Made by a program: the position numbers and the translations under genes. DNA of 64,000 nucleotides from Rhodobacteraceae bacterium UBA6796 (GTDB lineage Bacteria > Pseudomonadota > Alphaproteobacteria > Rhodobacterales > Rhodobacteraceae): positions 14,984 through 78,983 of the forward strand of contig DKFM01000024.1 of NCBI GenBank assembly GCA_002452815.1. The letters run 5' to 3'. Under the pieces are notes generated by a model. That model had not been told where the DNA came from. It was given only the letters and a program-made list of their open reading frames with translations, and made no database searches. Positions within the stretch are counted from its first letter, which is position 1. Each line of letters begins with the position of its first letter. Positions 1 to 8,873 of this stretch are shown piece after piece.

Positions 1-812
1 TGATCGGGGCCGAGGGCACGCTGGGGGTGATTACCGCTGCCAGCCTGCGGCTGTTTCCGCAGCCGGCCAGTCTTGGCACGGCGATGTTCGTGGTGCCGTC
101 CCCGGCCGCCGCGCTGGAGCTGCTGGCACTGGCGGAGGCGCGGATGCCGGGCTGTGTCAGCGCGTTCGAACTGATCGCGCGGCAGGGGCTGGAGTTTCTG
201 GACGAGGTCGGCCCGCCGGTGCATCAGCCCTTTGCTGTGCGCCCGGACTGGATGGTGCTGGTGGAAGTCGGCCTGCCCGAGGGGATCGACCCCGAAGAGG
301 CACTGGCCGGGCTGTTCGAGGCGGCGGGCGCGTTGGTCGAGGATGGCGTGATCGCGCAATCGGGCGCCCAGCGTGCGCAGATGTGGACGCTGCGCGAGTC
401 CCTGCCCGAGGCGAACAAGCGGATCGGCTCTATCTCCAGCCATGACATCTCGGTGCCGCTGCCCGATCTGGCGCAGTTCATCGCGCAGGCCGGGGCGGCG
501 GTGCGCACGCTGGGCGATTTCCGGATCAACTGCTTTGGCCATGTCGGTGACGGCAATCTGCATTACAACGTCTTTCCCGCGCCAGGGCGCAGCCGGGCCG
601 ACTATGCCAATCTGCGCGGCCAGGTGAAGGATCTGGTGCATGCGATCGTCGACGGCTTCGGCGGTTCGGTTTCGGCCGAGCATGGTATCGGGCGGCTGAA
701 AGTGCCGGATCTGGAGCGGTACGGCGACCCCGGCAAGCTGGCCGCGATGCGGGCGATCAAGGCGGCGCTGGATCCGTTGGGCATCATGAACCCGGGGGCG
801 GTGTTGCGCTGA
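1..812 (+). CDS. FAD-linked oxidase, C-terminal part (partial at window edge)
   Basis: This is the 3' part of an FAD-binding oxidase of the GlcD / D-lactate / D-2-hydroxyglutarate dehydrogenase family, which oxidises 2-hydroxyacids. The reading frame is open from base 3 (frame gives IGAEGTLGVITAA), so the gene starts before the window; the GTG at 27 is not the true start. IGAEGTLGV is the end of the FAD-binding domain. The rest is the FAD-oxidase C-terminal domain, with the conserved CFGHVGDGNLHYN stretch near 178-191 kDa-equivalent positions of the family's metal/substrate site and the closing SAEHGIG...NPGAVL signature. A strong hairpin follows the stop. Substrate cannot be told from this fragment; D-2-hydroxyglutarate or D-lactate are the likeliest. 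Confidence 0.85.
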   Translation, partial: IGAEGTLGVITAASLRLFPQPASLGTAMFVVPSPAAALELLALAEARMPGCVSAFELIARQGLEFLDEVGPPVHQPFAVRPDWMVLVEVGLPEGIDPEEALAGLFEAAGALVEDGVIAQSGAQRAQMWTLRESLPEANKRIGSISSHDISVPLPDLAQFIAQAGAAVRTLGDFRINCFGHVGDGNLHYNVFPAPGRSRADYANLRGQVKDLVHAIVDGFGGSVSAEHGIGRLKVPDLERYGDPGKLAAMRAIKAALDPLGIMNPGAVLR

Positions 813-818
813 ACGAAA

Positions 819-855
819 GGCGCCCTGCCGGGGGAGGCAGGGCGCCGCGCTTTTG
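819..855 (+). terminator. Rho-independent-type terminator after the FAD oxidase
   Basis: An 11-bp perfect stem (GGCGCCCTGCC / GGCAGGGCGCC) with a 6-base loop GGGGGA lies 7 bases after the stop and is followed by GCGCTTTT. It sits between a + strand gene and the convergent apt gene. Confidence 0.8.
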
Positions 856-936
856 GTTCACATGTTTGCAAGCAGCCGAACCATCAGGTCCGCTTGGGAT
901 AGCCTGATTCCGGTTGAGGAAAGGTTACCGCCCCTC

Positions 937-1467
937 TCAAACCCCGTCGAATTCGCACAGGACATTGACCTGCATGCCCAGGCCTTCCAGCAGCTTGCGC
1001 CCGCCCAGTTCCGGCAGATCGACGATGAAGGAACAGCCGACGATCTCGGCGCCCAGCCGTTCGATCAGCTTGATCGAGGCTTCGCAGGTGCCGCCCGTGG
1101 CCAGCAGGTCGTCGACCACCAGCACCCTCTCGCCCGGTTGCAGCGCGTCTTCGTGGATCTCCATGATCGCCTCGCCGTATTCCAGCTTGTAGGCCTGGCT
1201 GATCGTCTGCCCGGGCAGTTTGCCCTTCTTGCGGATCGGCACGAAGCCTTTGGACAACTGATGCGCGATCGCGCCGCCCAGAATGAAGCCGCGCGCCTCC
1301 AGCCCGATCACCTTGTCGATCCGCTCGCCTGCCCAGGGATGCAGCAGCTGGTCGATCGCCATGCGAAACCCGCGCGCGTCGGCAAACAGCGAGGTGACAT
1401 CGCGGAACATGATCCCTTCATGCGGGAAATCGGCGATAGTGCGGATGTAATCCTTGACGGTTTTCAT
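937..1467 (-). CDS. apt: Adenine phosphoribosyltransferase
   Basis: Cytoplasmic enzyme that joins adenine to PRPP to give AMP. The 176-residue protein has the family's usual length. It carries the PRPP-binding loop [13 protein letters not shown] (about residues 114-126), the [11 protein letters not shown] segment and a typical N-terminus ([21 protein letters not shown]). The ATG lies 5 bases after the mtnP stop, so the two genes form an operon. MtnP releases adenine from methylthioadenosine and Apt recycles it, a direct functional link. Confidence 0.95.
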   Translation of the reverse strand: MKTVKDYIRTIADFPHEGIMFRDVTSLFADARGFRMAIDQLLHPWAGERIDKVIGLEARGFILGGAIAHQLSKGFVPIRKKGKLPGQTISQAYKLEYGEAIMEIHEDALQPGERVLVVDDLLATGGTCEASIKLIERLGAEIVGCSFIVDLPELGGRKLLEGLGMQVNVLCEFDGV

Positions 1468-1472
1468 GGGGA

Positions 1473-2345
1473 TCAGCCTTTCAGAACACGGCCGGCGACG
1501 ACCGAGAGTTTTGCCATCACACCGGCGTCACGTTTCCCCGGCGCGGTCATGATCGCACTGTCGAGCGCGCGGGTGCAGCCGCAGGGACATTCGCTTTGCG
1601 GCGCCGCCAGAAGCCCGGGCAGGGCCGCCACCAATGCGCGCGCCTTGTCGGCGTTTTTCATCGCGGTGGCAACCACCTGCGCCACGTCAACCGCGTCATG
1701 TTCGGGGTGCCAGCAATCGTAATCGGTGATCATCGCGACGCAGGCGTAGCAAATCTCGGCCTCGCGGGCGAGCTTCGCCTCGGGCATGCCGGTCATGCCG
1801 ATCACATCGGCGCCCCAACTGCGATAGAGGCGGCTTTCGGCGAGGGTCGAGAATTGCGGCCCCTCCATCGCGACATAGGTGCCGCCCTCGTGGACCTGAA
1901 CGCCGGTGCCGCGCGCGGCCTGCGCACAGGCGGCCGACAGGCGCGCACAGGTCGGATGCGCGACCGAGACATGGCCGACGAGGCCCGGCTCGAAGAACGA
2001 CTTCTCGCGCGCGAAGGTGCGGTCGATATATTGATCCACAATCAGAAAATCGCCCGGGGCATAGGCCTCTTTCAAGCTGCCTACGGCCGAAACGGCAACC
2101 AGATCGGTCACGCCCATCGCCTTCATCGCATGGATGTTGGCGCGGTAGGGCACGGTGGTCGGGGTATGCACATGGCCGCGCCCGTGCCGCGGCAGGAAGG
2201 CCATCTTCACCCCGTTCAGCGTGCCGGTGAAAACCTGATCCGACGGCGCCCCCCAGGGCGTGTCGACGCTGATCCAGGCGGCGTTTTCCAGCCCGGCGAT
2301 CTCGTAGACGCCCGAGCCGCCGATTACGCCGATCATCTTCTCCAT
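1473..2345 (-). CDS. mtnP: S-methyl-5'-thioadenosine phosphorylase
   Basis: Cleaves methylthioadenosine, a by-product of polyamine synthesis, to adenine and 5-methylthioribose-1-phosphate. The 290-aa protein shows the phosphate-binding GGSGVYE start, the PRHGRGH motif, EGPQFST, and the [20 protein letters not shown] region that is diagnostic of MTA phosphorylases, with the base-binding Asp segment ITDYDCW. The start has an AGGAGG-like site just upstream (ggtcctcctgcgc on the + strand). It is the first gene of an mtnP-apt operon. Confidence 0.94.
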   Translation of the reverse strand: MEKMIGVIGGSGVYEIAGLENAAWISVDTPWGAPSDQVFTGTLNGVKMAFLPRHGRGHVHTPTTVPYRANIHAMKAMGVTDLVAVSAVGSLKEAYAPGDFLIVDQYIDRTFAREKSFFEPGLVGHVSVAHPTCARLSAACAQAARGTGVQVHEGGTYVAMEGPQFSTLAESRLYRSWGADVIGMTGMPEAKLAREAEICYACVAMITDYDCWHPEHDAVDVAQVVATAMKNADKARALVAALPGLLAAPQSECPCGCTRALDSAIMTAPGKRDAGVMAKLSVVAGRVLKG

Positions 2346-2464
2346 GGGGTCCTCCTGCGCTGCACCGCCGCAAGACTAGGCCTCGCGCAGCGTGGTGAAA
2401 AGGGCGTATTCATTGCCGCAGTTTTCGCCCATAGTCGCCGCAAAACGGGACAGGCGGGCAGAGA

Positions 2465-3319
2465 TTGGAAAACATTCGCGGATCGGTCTTGATGACGTTG
2501 GCCATGGCGGCCTTCGCCGTCGAGGATATGTTCATCAAAAGTGCGACGACGCGCCTGGCCGTGGGCGAGGTGCTGATGCTGTTCGGGCTGGGCGGCATGA
2601 TCTGTTTCATGCTGCTGACGCGCGCCGCGGGCCAGCGGATCTGGCACCCGGCAGTCATCAGCCCGCTGTTGCTGATGAAGGCCGGGTTCGAGGTGGTGGG
2701 GCGGCTGGGCTACACGCTGGGCATCGCGCTGACGCCGCTGTCGAACGCCTCTGCGATCTTGCAGGCGACGCCGCTGGTGGTGGTCGCGGGGGCGGCGCTG
2801 TTCTTCCGCGAACGGGTCGGGCCGCGCCGCTGGGCCGCGATCGGTCTGGGCTTCGTGGGGGTTCTGGTGATCCTGCGCCCGGGGATGGAAGGGTTCGTGC
2901 CCGCGGCGCTGTGGACGGTGCTGGGACTTCTGGGCTTTGCCGGGCGCGATCTGACGACCCGCGCGGCCCCCAAGGTGCTGTCGAATTTCCAGTTGGGTAT
3001 CTATGGTTTTGCCGCGCTGATCCCGACGGGGGCGATCATTCTGGCCTTCAGCGGCACGCCCGCCCTGCCGGAAAGCCGAACGCTGCTGCTGATCGGCGGC
3101 GCGGTTGTGTTCGGCGTCAGCGCCTATTGGGCCCTGACGGCCGCCATGCGGATCGGCGAGGTCTCGGTGGTCACGCCCTTCCGCTACACCCGTCTGATCT
3201 TTGCGCTGATCATGGGCGTCCTGGTCTTTGGCGAGCGCCCCGATCTGGCGACGCTGGCAGGGGCCGGGCTGATCATCGCCAGCGGCATCTATACGCTGCT
3301 GCGCGGGGCACGCACATAA
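2465..3319 (+). CDS. EamA/DMT-family transporter
   Basis: Inner-membrane exporter of the drug/metabolite transporter superfamily, 284 aa, about ten hydrophobic segments in two EamA halves. The N-terminus MENIRGSVLMTLAMAAFAVEDMF resembles family members beginning with a short M.N.RG leader, so I keep the TTG start; an ATG at 2492 is the alternative and would remove nine residues. The second half has the usual PFRYTRLIFALIMGVLVFGE. Substrate is unknown. It is followed by an inverted-repeat element shared with other convergent junctions in this window. Confidence 0.85.
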   Translation: MENIRGSVLMTLAMAAFAVEDMFIKSATTRLAVGEVLMLFGLGGMICFMLLTRAAGQRIWHPAVISPLLLMKAGFEVVGRLGYTLGIALTPLSNASAILQATPLVVVAGAALFFRERVGPRRWAAIGLGFVGVLVILRPGMEGFVPAALWTVLGLLGFAGRDLTTRAAPKVLSNFQLGIYGFAALIPTGAIILAFSGTPALPESRTLLLIGGAVVFGVSAYWALTAAMRIGEVSVVTPFRYTRLIFALIMGVLVFGERPDLATLAGAGLIIASGIYTLLRGART

Positions 3320-3320
3320 T

Positions 3321-3337
3321 AGGGGGCGCTGCCCCCT
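3321..3337. terminator. GC-rich hairpin after the EamA gene
   Basis: A 7-bp stem AGGGGGC / GCCCCCT with a GCT loop begins 1 base after the stop. Near-identical hairpins lie at 25526, 30191 and 8851, each just after a + strand gene that meets a - strand gene. No T-tract follows, so termination is inferred from placement. Confidence 0.5.
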
Positions 3338-3354
3338 CGCGGCTGCGCCGCTCA

Positions 3355-3428
3355 CCCCCGGGATATTGGACCCAGAGAGACGTGCAGGGCGGGGTCTTGC
3401 TTTCTTTCTGGTCGAAATATCCCGGGGG
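3355..3428. repeat. Intergenic inverted-repeat element, copy 1
   Basis: CCCCCGGGATATT at 3355-3367 is mirrored by AATATCCCGGGGG at 3416-3428. Inside the arms, ACCCAGAGAGA pairs imperfectly with TTTCTTTCTGG. The element lies between two convergent genes. Related copies are at 25548, 30226, 57518 and 61759. Confidence 0.75.
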
Positions 3429-3450
3429 CCCGGGGGCAGGGCCCCCGGCC

Positions 3451-4050
3451 TTATCCGCCAGGCGGACGATCCAGCTCAAACGTGTCGCGTTGCGTGGCAT
3501 AGTCCTTGTAGCCCAGCCGGGTCAGCCGGTCGGGCGGGGCATAGCGCCCGTCCTTCAGGCAATCGGGGCGGATATGCACGCCCGTGACCTCGCCATGGAT
3601 CAGGAAATTATGCGCGCCCAGAAGCGGGATCACCTGCACCAGGCGGCATTCCAGACTGGCCGGGGCCGCGGCCACGCGCGGGCAGTCGATGGTCTCGCAT
3701 TGGGCTTTCCCGATCCCGGCGGCGGTGAACTCGTCCTCGCCCGCGGCCAGCGGCGCCGAGGTGGCGCTCATCGCCGCAATCAGCGCCTCGCTTGTCAGGT
3801 TCACGCAAAACACCCCGGTTTCGCGGATCTGCGCCAGGGTGTCCTTGGTATCGCCCCGGTCCGGCTTGGCCGAGGTCGAGGCAAAGACCAGTTGCGGCGG
3901 GGTATAGGCGACCGCGTTGAAGAACGAATAGGGGGCCAGATTGTCGCCCAGGCTGCCGCGGGTCGAGACCCAGGCGATCGGGCGGGGGGCCACGATGGCA
4001 TTGAACGGATTGTGCGGCAGGCCGTGGCCGTCTTCGGGGCGGTAGAACAT
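3451..4050 (-). CDS. Flavin reductase-like domain protein
   Basis: A 199-aa member of the DIM6/NTAB flavin reductase family, which bind FMN and reduce it with NAD(P)H or act as flavoprotein oxidoreductases. The N-terminal half holds the FMN-binding pattern: NPFNAIVAPRPIAWVST, then APYSFFNAVAYTPPQLVFAS, then KDTLAQIRETGVFCVNL. A Shine-Dalgarno AGGAG is 5 bases before the ATG. It is divergent from a GNAT gene 78 bp away, with a near-palindrome between them. The physiological partner is unknown. Confidence 0.85.
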   Translation of the reverse strand: MFYRPEDGHGLPHNPFNAIVAPRPIAWVSTRGSLGDNLAPYSFFNAVAYTPPQLVFASTSAKPDRGDTKDTLAQIRETGVFCVNLTSEALIAAMSATSAPLAAGEDEFTAAGIGKAQCETIDCPRVAAAPASLECRLVQVIPLLGAHNFLIHGEVTGVHIRPDCLKDGRYAPPDRLTRLGYKDYATQRDTFELDRPPGG

Positions 4051-4077
4051 CGCGGCTCCTTTGATTTGAACCTGACA

Positions 4078-4091
4078 TTAACGCGTGTTAG
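4078..4091. promoter_or_regulatory. Near-palindrome in divergent promoter region
   Basis: TTAACGCGTGTTAG is a near-perfect palindrome (one mismatched pair at its centre) in the 78-bp gap between the divergent flavin reductase and GNAT genes. It could be an operator for either gene. No regulator is identified nearby. Confidence 0.3.
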
Positions 4092-4128
4092 GCGCGTTTT
4101 GCGAGGGATTCGCGGGGGATGGGCGCCG

Positions 4129-4626
4129 ATGTATCAGCTTGAGGAAGAGTCCGAGGCCGACTGGTGGGAGGTCGAGGCGCTTTATGACCTGTGCTTTGCC
4201 CCCGGTCGCACGGCGCTGTCTTCCTATCGGTTGCGCGAAGGCGTGGAAAAGGTGCATCCGTTGTGCCTGACGCTGCGCGAGGATGGCGTTCTGGCTGCGG
4301 TGATCCGCTATTGGCCCGTCATGGTGGGCGGCAAGCGGGTGCTGTTGCTGGGCCCCGTTGCGGTGCACCCGACCCGGCAGGGCGAGGGGCTGGGCGGTAT
4401 TCTGATGCACGAAAGCCTGGCCGAGGCGCGGCGTCTGGGCTGGGAGCGGGTGCTTCTGGTGGGCGATGCCCCCTACTACACCCGCTTCGGTTTTGAGAAG
4501 CTGGACGATGTCATCATGCCGCCGCCCACCAACCCCGACCGCGTTCTGGGGCTGGAATTGCAGCCCGGCGCCTGGGACGGGGTGCGTGGCCCGGTCGAGA
4601 AGATGCCGGAAAAACCCGCGCGCTGA
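4129..4626 (+). CDS. GNAT-family N-acetyltransferase
   Basis: A 165-aa acetyl-CoA-dependent acyltransferase. The start is the ATG at 4129 (MYQLEEESEADWWEVEALYD); the long open frame upstream is a shadow of other genes. The acetyl-CoA pyrophosphate loop is seen as GPVAVHPTRQGEGLGGILM (motif A, Q/R-x-x-G-x-G/A), and the region YYTRFGFEKL is the usual late-strand motif. It resembles YhbS-like GNATs. Substrate unknown. Confidence 0.85.
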   Translation: MYQLEEESEADWWEVEALYDLCFAPGRTALSSYRLREGVEKVHPLCLTLREDGVLAAVIRYWPVMVGGKRVLLLGPVAVHPTRQGEGLGGILMHESLAEARRLGWERVLLVGDAPYYTRFGFEKLDDVIMPPPTNPDRVLGLELQPGAWDGVRGPVEKMPEKPAR

Positions 4627-4679
4627 TCTGGTGCGACGTGCTGTCCCGTCCCATATGATGGACAAAAGGGAGGCCCGCG

Positions 4680-5441
4680 ATGACGCCTGAAATTCTGTTG
4701 CCGGTCAGCGACCCGGCGGTTCTGTCCGAACTCGACGCCCTGGCGAAACGCCATCGGGCGGCCTCGGGTGTCGGGATGCAGGTTCTGGGGTTCATCGGCG
4801 GGTCGGCCGAGGGGTTGCTGGGCAAGCTGCCATCCGGGGTCCGCGACGGGCTGGAAGGTGCCACGGCGCGCGCGCTGGAAACCGCGCTGAGCGCGGCGGG
4901 GCGGTCGCGCGGGGTGGTTTCGGACCGTGCCGATTGGGTCAATACCGCGCTGACCACGGCGATGGGCGCTGCGGGGGGCTTGGGCGGTTTGCCCGGGGCG
5001 CTGACCGAACTGCCCTTCACCGTCACCATGCTGCTACGCGCGATTCAGGGGATTGCGGCCGAGCATGGCTTCGATCCGGGCTCGGAAGAGGTGCGTGTCG
5101 AATGTCTGCGGGTTTTTGCCAGCGCCGGACCGCTGGCGCAGGACGATGGCACGGACATGGGCTTTCTGACCGCTAAGGTCACGATCACCGGCCCGGCGCT
5201 GAACGGGTTGATCGCCCGGGTCGCGCCGCGTTTCGCCGCTGTTCTGGGCCAGAAGCTGGCCGCGCAGGCGGCACCCGTGCTGGGCGCGGTGGCGGGGGCC
5301 GCGGTGAATTACACGTTCACCAGCTATTACCAGGACATTGCCCGTGTGCATTTCGGGCTCAAACGGCTGGCCCGTGACAGTGGCGAAGACGAAGGCCTGC
5401 TGCGCGAGGAACTGGTCGCGCGGATCGTGAAGAAAGCCTGA
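4680..5441 (+). CDS. EcsC-family protein
   Basis: A 253-aa protein of the EcsC family. Recognition rests on the central block LPFTVTMLLRAIQGIAAEHGFDP followed by VECLRVFASAGPL, and on two Ala/Gly-rich amphipathic or membrane-associated segments (about 96-115 and 195-215). EcsC was named from a Bacillus ABC-exporter operon, but no such operon is present here and its role in proteobacteria is not known. It meets the MORN gene convergently, with only a GC hairpin between them. Confidence 0.75.
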   Translation: MTPEILLPVSDPAVLSELDALAKRHRAASGVGMQVLGFIGGSAEGLLGKLPSGVRDGLEGATARALETALSAAGRSRGVVSDRADWVNTALTTAMGAAGGLGGLPGALTELPFTVTMLLRAIQGIAAEHGFDPGSEEVRVECLRVFASAGPLAQDDGTDMGFLTAKVTITGPALNGLIARVAPRFAAVLGQKLAAQAAPVLGAVAGAAVNYTFTSYYQDIARVHFGLKRLARDSGEDEGLLREELVARIVKKA

Positions 5442-5458
5442 GCCCCGCGCAGCGGGGC
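5442..5458. terminator. Short GC hairpin between convergent EcsC and MORN genes
   Basis: GCCCCGC / GCGGGGC with a GCA loop directly follows the EcsC stop and lies 12 bases before the end of the MORN gene. It lacks a T-tract, so the terminator role is likely but not certain. Confidence 0.5.
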
Positions 5459-5469
5459 CCGGGGCCGGC

Positions 5470-6987
5470 TTATTGGGTCGCGTCCGGGGCGGGGGCAGCG
5501 CCCGCCGGGGCGGCAGTTTCCGCTGGCGCGTCGGTGGTTTCCTCTGCCGGGGCCTCTTCGGTCAGGGTGTTTTCCGACCAGGTGCCCGAGGCGACCTCGC
5601 CGGTCTTGTAGCGCATGACGCCCTTGCCCTGCCGCTTGCCCTGCACGAACATGCCCTCGTAGACATCGCCATTGGCGTAGGTGGCCACGCCCTGGCCGTC
5701 GATCTCGCCGTTGCGCCAGCCCCCCTGATAGGTGAAGCCGTCGGGCATGGTGATGTGGCCCTGTCCCGCGCGCTGACCGGCCTCGAAGGTGCCTTCATAG
5801 ACGGTGCCATCGGCATAGGTCGCGCGGCCTTGTCCGTGGCGCTGGCCATCGGCCCAGTCCCCGTCATAGATATAGCCGTCCGGGTAGGTCATCCGGCCCT
5901 TGCCATGGTTGCGCGCGGCCAGAAACTGCCCTTCGTAAACCAGACCGTTGGCGTATTTTGCGATGCCGGTGCCCTCGATCACGCCCGCGACCCAATCGCC
6001 CTCATAGCTCGACCCGTCGGGATAGGTGATCTTGCCGCGGCCCTCGGGCAGATCGTTCACGAATTGCCCGGTATAGACCGAGCCGTCAGGATAGGTAACC
6101 GTGCCCATCCCCTCGATCCGCCCGCCAGACCAGTCCCCGTCATAGACATAGCCGTCGGTGCCGCGGAAGATGCCCTTGCCGTGGCGCTGGTCAAGGATGA
6201 AGCCGCCCTCATAGGTGTCGCCGTTGGCATAGGTCACCTTGCCCTGACCCTGCCGCTTGCCCGCGACCATCTCGCCTTCGTAGATGTCACCGTTGGCCTG
6301 CTGCAGCCGGCCGGTGCCGTTCATCTGGCCTTCCTGCCAGCCGCCTTCATAGGTCAGCCCGTCGGCCATGGTCAGCTTGCCCTGTCCGGCCCGCAACCCC
6401 GCCAGCATGTCGCCTTCGTATACCGCGCCGTCGGGATAGGTGATCTTGCCGCGGCCCTGCTTCACGCCACCGACCCAGTCGCCATCATAGCGATAGCCAT
6501 CGGTTCCGGTCAGCACGCCCTTGCCGTCGTGGAGCGCATTCTTGAACGTGCCGGTATAGGTCGTGCCATTGGCATAATGTGCTACGCCCTCGCCGGTGAT
6601 CTGGCCCGCGACCCAGTCGCCCTCGTAGGTGCCGCCATCGGCAAAGACGATCTTGCCCTTGCCGTTAGGCTCGCCCCTGGCGAACTGCCCCTCGTAGACC
6701 GAGCCGTTGGGAAACCGCGCCCGGCCCTGGCCCAGGATCTGGCCCATCACCCAGTCGCCTTCGTATTCATACCCCGAAGGCAGCTTGTAGGTGCCGCGGC
6801 CATGTTGCTTGCCGTCCTTGAAGGTGCCCTCGTACAGCCCGCCATCCTCGTATTGCTTGGTCACGATTTCCTGCGCGAAGCCTGCCGTGCCCGACATGCC
6901 CAGCCCCAGCCCCGCCAGCGCCACCGCCAGAGACATCGCCAGAGACATCGCCCGAAGTTGACCGTTCATGCCCGAAATGCGCGCCAT
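5470..6987 (-). CDS. Secreted MORN-repeat protein (18 full repeats)
   Basis: The 505-aa protein begins at the ATG at 6987, with AGGGAA 6 bases upstream; an upstream in-frame extension to 7077 lacks a signal and is not used. A signal peptide (MARISGMNGQLRAMSLAMSL... to about GTAGFAQ) is followed by 18 uninterrupted 23-residue MORN repeats of pattern P/A-D/N-G-x-x-Y-x-G-x-[WF], plus a partial nineteenth. The C-terminus is a short Pro/Ala/Glu-rich tail. Repeats alternate between Trp (GDW) and Phe (G-x-F) types, with the alternation slipping at repeats 9-10. MORN sheets can bind lipids or proteins. Function here is unknown. Confidence 0.85.
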   Translation of the reverse strand: MARISGMNGQLRAMSLAMSLAVALAGLGLGMSGTAGFAQEIVTKQYEDGGLYEGTFKDGKQHGRGTYKLPSGYEYEGDWVMGQILGQGRARFPNGSVYEGQFARGEPNGKGKIVFADGGTYEGDWVAGQITGEGVAHYANGTTYTGTFKNALHDGKGVLTGTDGYRYDGDWVGGVKQGRGKITYPDGAVYEGDMLAGLRAGQGKLTMADGLTYEGGWQEGQMNGTGRLQQANGDIYEGEMVAGKRQGQGKVTYANGDTYEGGFILDQRHGKGIFRGTDGYVYDGDWSGGRIEGMGTVTYPDGSVYTGQFVNDLPEGRGKITYPDGSSYEGDWVAGVIEGTGIAKYANGLVYEGQFLAARNHGKGRMTYPDGYIYDGDWADGQRHGQGRATYADGTVYEGTFEAGQRAGQGHITMPDGFTYQGGWRNGEIDGQGVATYANGDVYEGMFVQGKRQGKGVMRYKTGEVASGTWSENTLTEEAPAEETTDAPAETAAPAGAAPAPDATQ

Positions 6988-7185
6988 GTTATGTTCCCTG
7001 TCTCGTGTCCCGAAGGAACCCGGGGGATGGTCCGGCCCGGGCGCGGCCAGACTAAAGCCCGCACGCCCCCGAGACAAGCGCCCGGCGGGCGCCGGGCGCG
7101 GGCTTGCGGGTTTTTGCGCGCAGGCGCTTTCAACCGGGGCGATCAGCCGCTAAATCTGGGCGGGACCGCACAAAAGGACCGTGCC

Positions 7186-8844
7186 ATGGCCGACAGATTT
7201 CGCCTGACCCTTGCCCAGTTGAACGCCACGGTGGGTGCCTTCGCCGCCAATGCCGAAAAGGCGCTGGCCGCCTGGGCGCAGGGCCGGGCCGCAGGGGCCG
7301 ACATGGTGGCGCTGCCCGAGATGTTCCTGACCGGCTATCAGACGCAGGATCTGGTGCTCAAACCCGCCTTCGTGCGCGAGGCGATGGCCGCGGTCGAGGC
7401 ACTGGCCGCGCAGATCACCGACGGCCCGGCGTTGGGGATCGGTGCGCCCTATTGGGACGAGACCGGGCATTACAACGCCTATTATGTGCTGCAGGACGGC
7501 AAGGTCGTGGCGCGCCTGCTGAAACACCACCTGCCGCATGATGATGTGTTCGACGAGATGCGCCTGTTCGATTCGGGCCCGATTTCAGGGCCTTACCGGA
7601 TCGGCCCGTTGCGCATTGGCACGCCCGTTTGCGAAGATGCCTGGCACCCCGACGTGGCCGAGACGCTGGCCGAAACCGGCGCCGAGATCCTGCTGGTGCC
7701 CAACGGCTCGCCCTACCGGCGCCGCAAGCTCGACCTGCGGATGAATGTGACGGTGGCGCGGGTTGTCGAAACCGGGCTGCCGCTGGTCTATCTGAACATG
7801 GTGGGCGGGCAGGACGACCAGCTGTTCGATGGCGCCAGTTTCGTGCTCAGTCCGCATGGCCAGCTGGCGGTGCAGATGGCGGCGTTCGAGGAACAGATCG
7901 AGCATGTCGATTTCGAGCGCGGCCCCGATGGTTGGCGCGCGGTTCCGGGGCGGTGCGATGCGCAACCTGACGACTGGGAACAGGACTATCGTGCGATGGT
8001 TCTGGGGCTGCATGACTACCTGACGAAATCGGGGTTCTCGAAGGTGGTTCTGGGCCTGTCTGGCGGGATCGATTCGGCGCTGGTGGCGGTGATCGCCGCC
8101 GATGCCTTGGGCCCGCAAAACGTGCATTGCGTGATGCTGCCCTCGGAATACACCTCGCAAAGTTCGCTGGACGATGCGGCGGATATCGCCACGCGGCTGG
8201 GAACGCGGCTCGATACGGTCAGCATCGAAGGCGCGCGTGATGCCGTCGAAGGGGCGCTGGCGCATCTGATGGGCGGCACGAAACCCGATGTGACCGAGGA
8301 AAACATCCAGTCGCGTCTGCGCGGCGTGATGCTGATGGCGATTTCCAACAAGTTCGGCGGTCTGCTGCTGACCACGGGCAACAAATCCGAAATGGCGGTG
8401 GGGTATTGCACCATCTACGGCGACATGTCTGGTGGCTATAACCCGCTGAAAGACCTGTATAAAACGCGGGTATTCGAAACCTGCCGCTGGCGCAATGCCA
8501 ACCATCGGCCCTGGATGCAGGCCCCCGCGGGCGAGGTGATCCCGCCCAGCATCATCGACAAACCGCCCTCGGCCGAACTGCGCCCCGATCAGAAGGATCA
8601 GGACAGCCTGCCGCCCTATGAGGTGCTTGATGCGATCCTAGAGCGGCTGGTGGAAGAGGATCAGTCGGTCGCCGAGATCGTCGCCGCAGGGTTCGATCAC
8701 ACCACCGTGAAGCGGGTCGAGCAATTGCTCTACAGGGCGGAATGGAAGCGTTTCCAGTCGGCGCCGGGGCCGCGCCTGACGACGCGGGCCTTCTGGCTCG
8801 ACCGGCGCTATCCGATGGTCAACCGCTGGCGCGATTCCAGCTGA
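7186..8844 (+). CDS. nadE: Glutamine-dependent NAD+ synthetase
   Basis: Final step of NAD biosynthesis: amidates nicotinic acid adenine dinucleotide using glutamine. The 552-aa protein starts at ATG 7186 (MADRFRLTLAQLNATVG), with AAAAGGA upstream. The N-terminal nitrilase-like glutaminase has its Glu (ALPEMFLTGYQ), Lys (LLKHHLPHDDVFDE) and Cys (RIGTPVCEDAWHP). The C-terminal ATP pyrophosphatase has the P-loop GLSGGIDSALVAVIAADALG and the LLTTGNKSEMAVGYCTIYGD motif. It is convergent with the PfkB gene across a hairpin. Confidence 0.96.
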   Translation: MADRFRLTLAQLNATVGAFAANAEKALAAWAQGRAAGADMVALPEMFLTGYQTQDLVLKPAFVREAMAAVEALAAQITDGPALGIGAPYWDETGHYNAYYVLQDGKVVARLLKHHLPHDDVFDEMRLFDSGPISGPYRIGPLRIGTPVCEDAWHPDVAETLAETGAEILLVPNGSPYRRRKLDLRMNVTVARVVETGLPLVYLNMVGGQDDQLFDGASFVLSPHGQLAVQMAAFEEQIEHVDFERGPDGWRAVPGRCDAQPDDWEQDYRAMVLGLHDYLTKSGFSKVVLGLSGGIDSALVAVIAADALGPQNVHCVMLPSEYTSQSSLDDAADIATRLGTRLDTVSIEGARDAVEGALAHLMGGTKPDVTEENIQSRLRGVMLMAISNKFGGLLLTTGNKSEMAVGYCTIYGDMSGGYNPLKDLYKTRVFETCRWRNANHRPWMQAPAGEVIPPSIIDKPPSAELRPDQKDQDSLPPYEVLDAILERLVEEDQSVAEIVAAGFDHTTVKRVEQLLYRAEWKRFQSAPGPRLTTRAFWLDRRYPMVNRWRDSS

Positions 8845-8850
8845 GCGGGC

Positions 8851-8873
8851 AGGGGGCGTCTGCGCCCCCTTTC
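8851..8873. terminator. Terminator between nadE and the PfkB kinase gene
   Basis: AGGGGGCG / CGCCCCCT with a TCTG loop is followed by TTTC on the + strand. It lies 6 bases after the nadE stop, and the far arm reaches the end of the convergent kinase gene. Confidence 0.7.

Noticed and set aside
2392-4128. Long + strand open frame leading into the GNAT gene
   Set aside because: It overlaps the EamA gene in another frame and the flavin reductase on the other strand, is low in family-like sequence and has no ribosome site. Only the part from ATG 4129 is real.
5473-7185. Long + strand open frame leading into nadE
   Set aside because: It is the antisense of the MORN repeats and reads as a periodic shadow (repeated IGH/AVG patterns). 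nadE starts at 7186.
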